The translations under genes were made by a program, and so were the position numbers. Of a DNA stretch of 6,858 nt, positions 6,325-6,858 are shown one piece after another. Every line of letters begins with the position of its first letter. The stretch's first letter is position 1. Source of the stretch: Desulfobacter sp. (GTDB lineage Bacteria; Desulfobacterota; Desulfobacteria; Desulfobacterales; Desulfobacteraceae); contig JAQYWJ010000115.1 in the NCBI GenBank assembly GCA_030145005.1, forward strand, positions 1-6,858. The letters run 5' to 3'. A model generated the notes under the pieces. The model was not told where the DNA came from. It ran no database searches and saw nothing but the letters and a program-made list of their open reading frames with translations.

Positions 6325-6334
6325 ATTTAGGGCC

Positions 6335-6354
6335 ATGGAAATTTTAAAATCCAT
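6335..6354. repeat. A+T-rich palindrome in the operon leader
   Basis: ATTTTAAAAT (6341-6350) is a perfect 10-base palindrome flanked by ATGG (6335-6338) and CCAT (6351-6354), with two extra bases on the left side. It could be a regulator-binding site or part of a dispersed intergenic repeat. Nothing identifies the binding protein. Confidence 0.4.
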
Positions 6355-6417
6355 AAATAGGGCGAAGGATTTTTACCCGTATTCAAGGCGCATCACATCA
6401 ATGGACACATATATTAC

Positions 6418-6459
6418 AAAAAAAACAGCCGGGCAAGTCAACGCTTTTCTGCACGGCTG
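6418..6459 (-). terminator. Rho-independent terminator after the cupin gene
   Basis: On the minus strand CAGCCG (6454-6459) pairs perfectly with CGGCTG (6426-6431) and is followed directly by eight T residues (6418-6425). The 22-base loop can form additional short pairs (GCA/TGC and AAG/CTT). It separates the cupin gene from the downstream transporter operon. Confidence 0.75.
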
Positions 6460-6537
6460 GGCGACACGGATATCCCTTGGGCCATTTTTAACGCCGTTTT
6501 GTCACAGTAATTTGTTTTTTTCGCCGGGGGTGTTTCA

Positions 6538-6858
6538 TCAGATCGGCGGAGCAATGGTGACGATGATTCGCATTTTTGTGTCCGCCATCACCCCGTGGGG
6601 TTCCCTGATTTCCGAAATCAGAATATCCCCTTCATTGGCTGGAATTTTTGTATCATTTTCCCCCAGAAACCATCCCTTTCCCTCAAGAACCTGGATAGAC
6701 AATTCCCCGTCCAAATCGTGTGAATGCACCGGAAAAGTCACTCCGGCATCAAGGTTAAAATTGATGATTTTGAAAAATTCTGAAGTTTGAACTAAAAAGA
6801 ATCTTTTCATAGCGCCGGAGTTAAACTCGTTGGTTTCTGTGAGTTTTAAAACTTTCAT
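6538..6858 (-). CDS. Small cupin-domain protein
   Basis: A 106-residue protein that is essentially one cupin barrel. Seen: the first cupin motif at residues 39-60, with His45, His47 and Glu52 in the usual HxH...E metal-ligand spacing, and a second motif around Gly77-His88, giving a probable fourth metal ligand (His88). There is no signal peptide or membrane segment, so it should be cytoplasmic. Small single-domain cupins of this kind include isomerases, dioxygenases and sugar- or ligand-binding sensors; nothing here selects a substrate. It ends in tandem stops (TGA TGA). The ATG is the last codon in the window, so its ribosome-binding site cannot be seen and the true start could lie further upstream. 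An intrinsic terminator follows about 80 bases after the stop, so it is probably a separate transcription unit from the transporter operon. Confidence 0.85.
   Translation of the reverse strand: MKVLKLTETNEFNSGAMKRFFLVQTSEFFKIINFNLDAGVTFPVHSHDLDGELSIQVLEGKGWFLGENDTKIPANEGDILISEIREPHGVMADTKMRIIVTIAPPI

Larger units (their letters stand above)
6235..6417 (-). promoter_or_regulatory. Leader/probable promoter region of the transporter operon
   Basis: This stretch lies between the cupin terminator and the first transporter gene and contains no convincing gene on either strand. Because the terminator precedes it and the downstream genes are nearly continuous, the operon promoter is inferred to lie here. 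I could not assign a convincing -35/-10 pair: TAAAAT and TAATAA boxes occur at about 6250-6263 (minus strand) but lack a good -35 at the right spacing. Two inverted repeats (6301-6324 and 6335-6354), listed separately, are candidate operators or parts of a dispersed repeat. Confidence 0.35.

Noticed and set aside
6335..6790. Plus-strand frame of 151 codons across the gap and the cupin gene
   Set aside because: It runs through the terminator and antisense to the cupin motifs, and its translation is not protein-like.

Overview
The window looks like part of a bacterial chromosome, probably an anaerobic Desulfobacterota (Desulfobacterales-like) organism. That guess rests on protein style (CheY-like receiver with a DWNMP motif, NrtA/SsuA-type binding proteins with an Asn-His-Pro-Cys-Cys motif) and moderate G+C. 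It is an impression, not a database result.

All convincing genes are on the minus strand, so transcription runs from the right edge to the left. At the right edge is a small cupin protein (6538-6858) with a good intrinsic terminator (6418-6459). After an A+T-rich gap with inverted repeats (6235-6417) comes a tight operon: a leaderless NrtA-like binding protein (5290-6234), an ABC ATPase (4510-5286), a Tat-exported NrtA-like binding protein (3318-4520) and an ABC permease (2495-3331). The last three junctions are overlaps or a 3-base gap. Two further genes follow, each with a strong AAGGAG ribosome-binding site: a CheY-type receiver fused to a third NrtA-like domain (1063-2436), and a protein with a small N-terminal domain and a long acidic tail (358-1047). 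Beyond them, 1-357 has no gene. It holds a GC-rich structured stretch resembling a standalone HEARO/omega-RNA (IS200/IS605-related), an intrinsic terminator (199-222) and a cluster of hairpins (134-180).

The simplest reading is an NrtABCD/SsuABC-type importer: exported binding protein, permease and ATPase, substrate unknown. It comes with two extra copies of the substrate-binding fold that have no export signal and so should stay in the cytoplasm. One copy stands alone; the other is joined to a phosphorylatable receiver domain. Cyanobacterial NrtC/CmpC, where a cytoplasmic NrtA-like domain regulates the transporter, is a precedent for a binding-protein fold used as an internal sensor. A receiver-binding-protein fusion with a partner acidic protein is not an arrangement I recognise and is the main point of interest. 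It suggests phospho-signalling coupled to intracellular substrate sensing.
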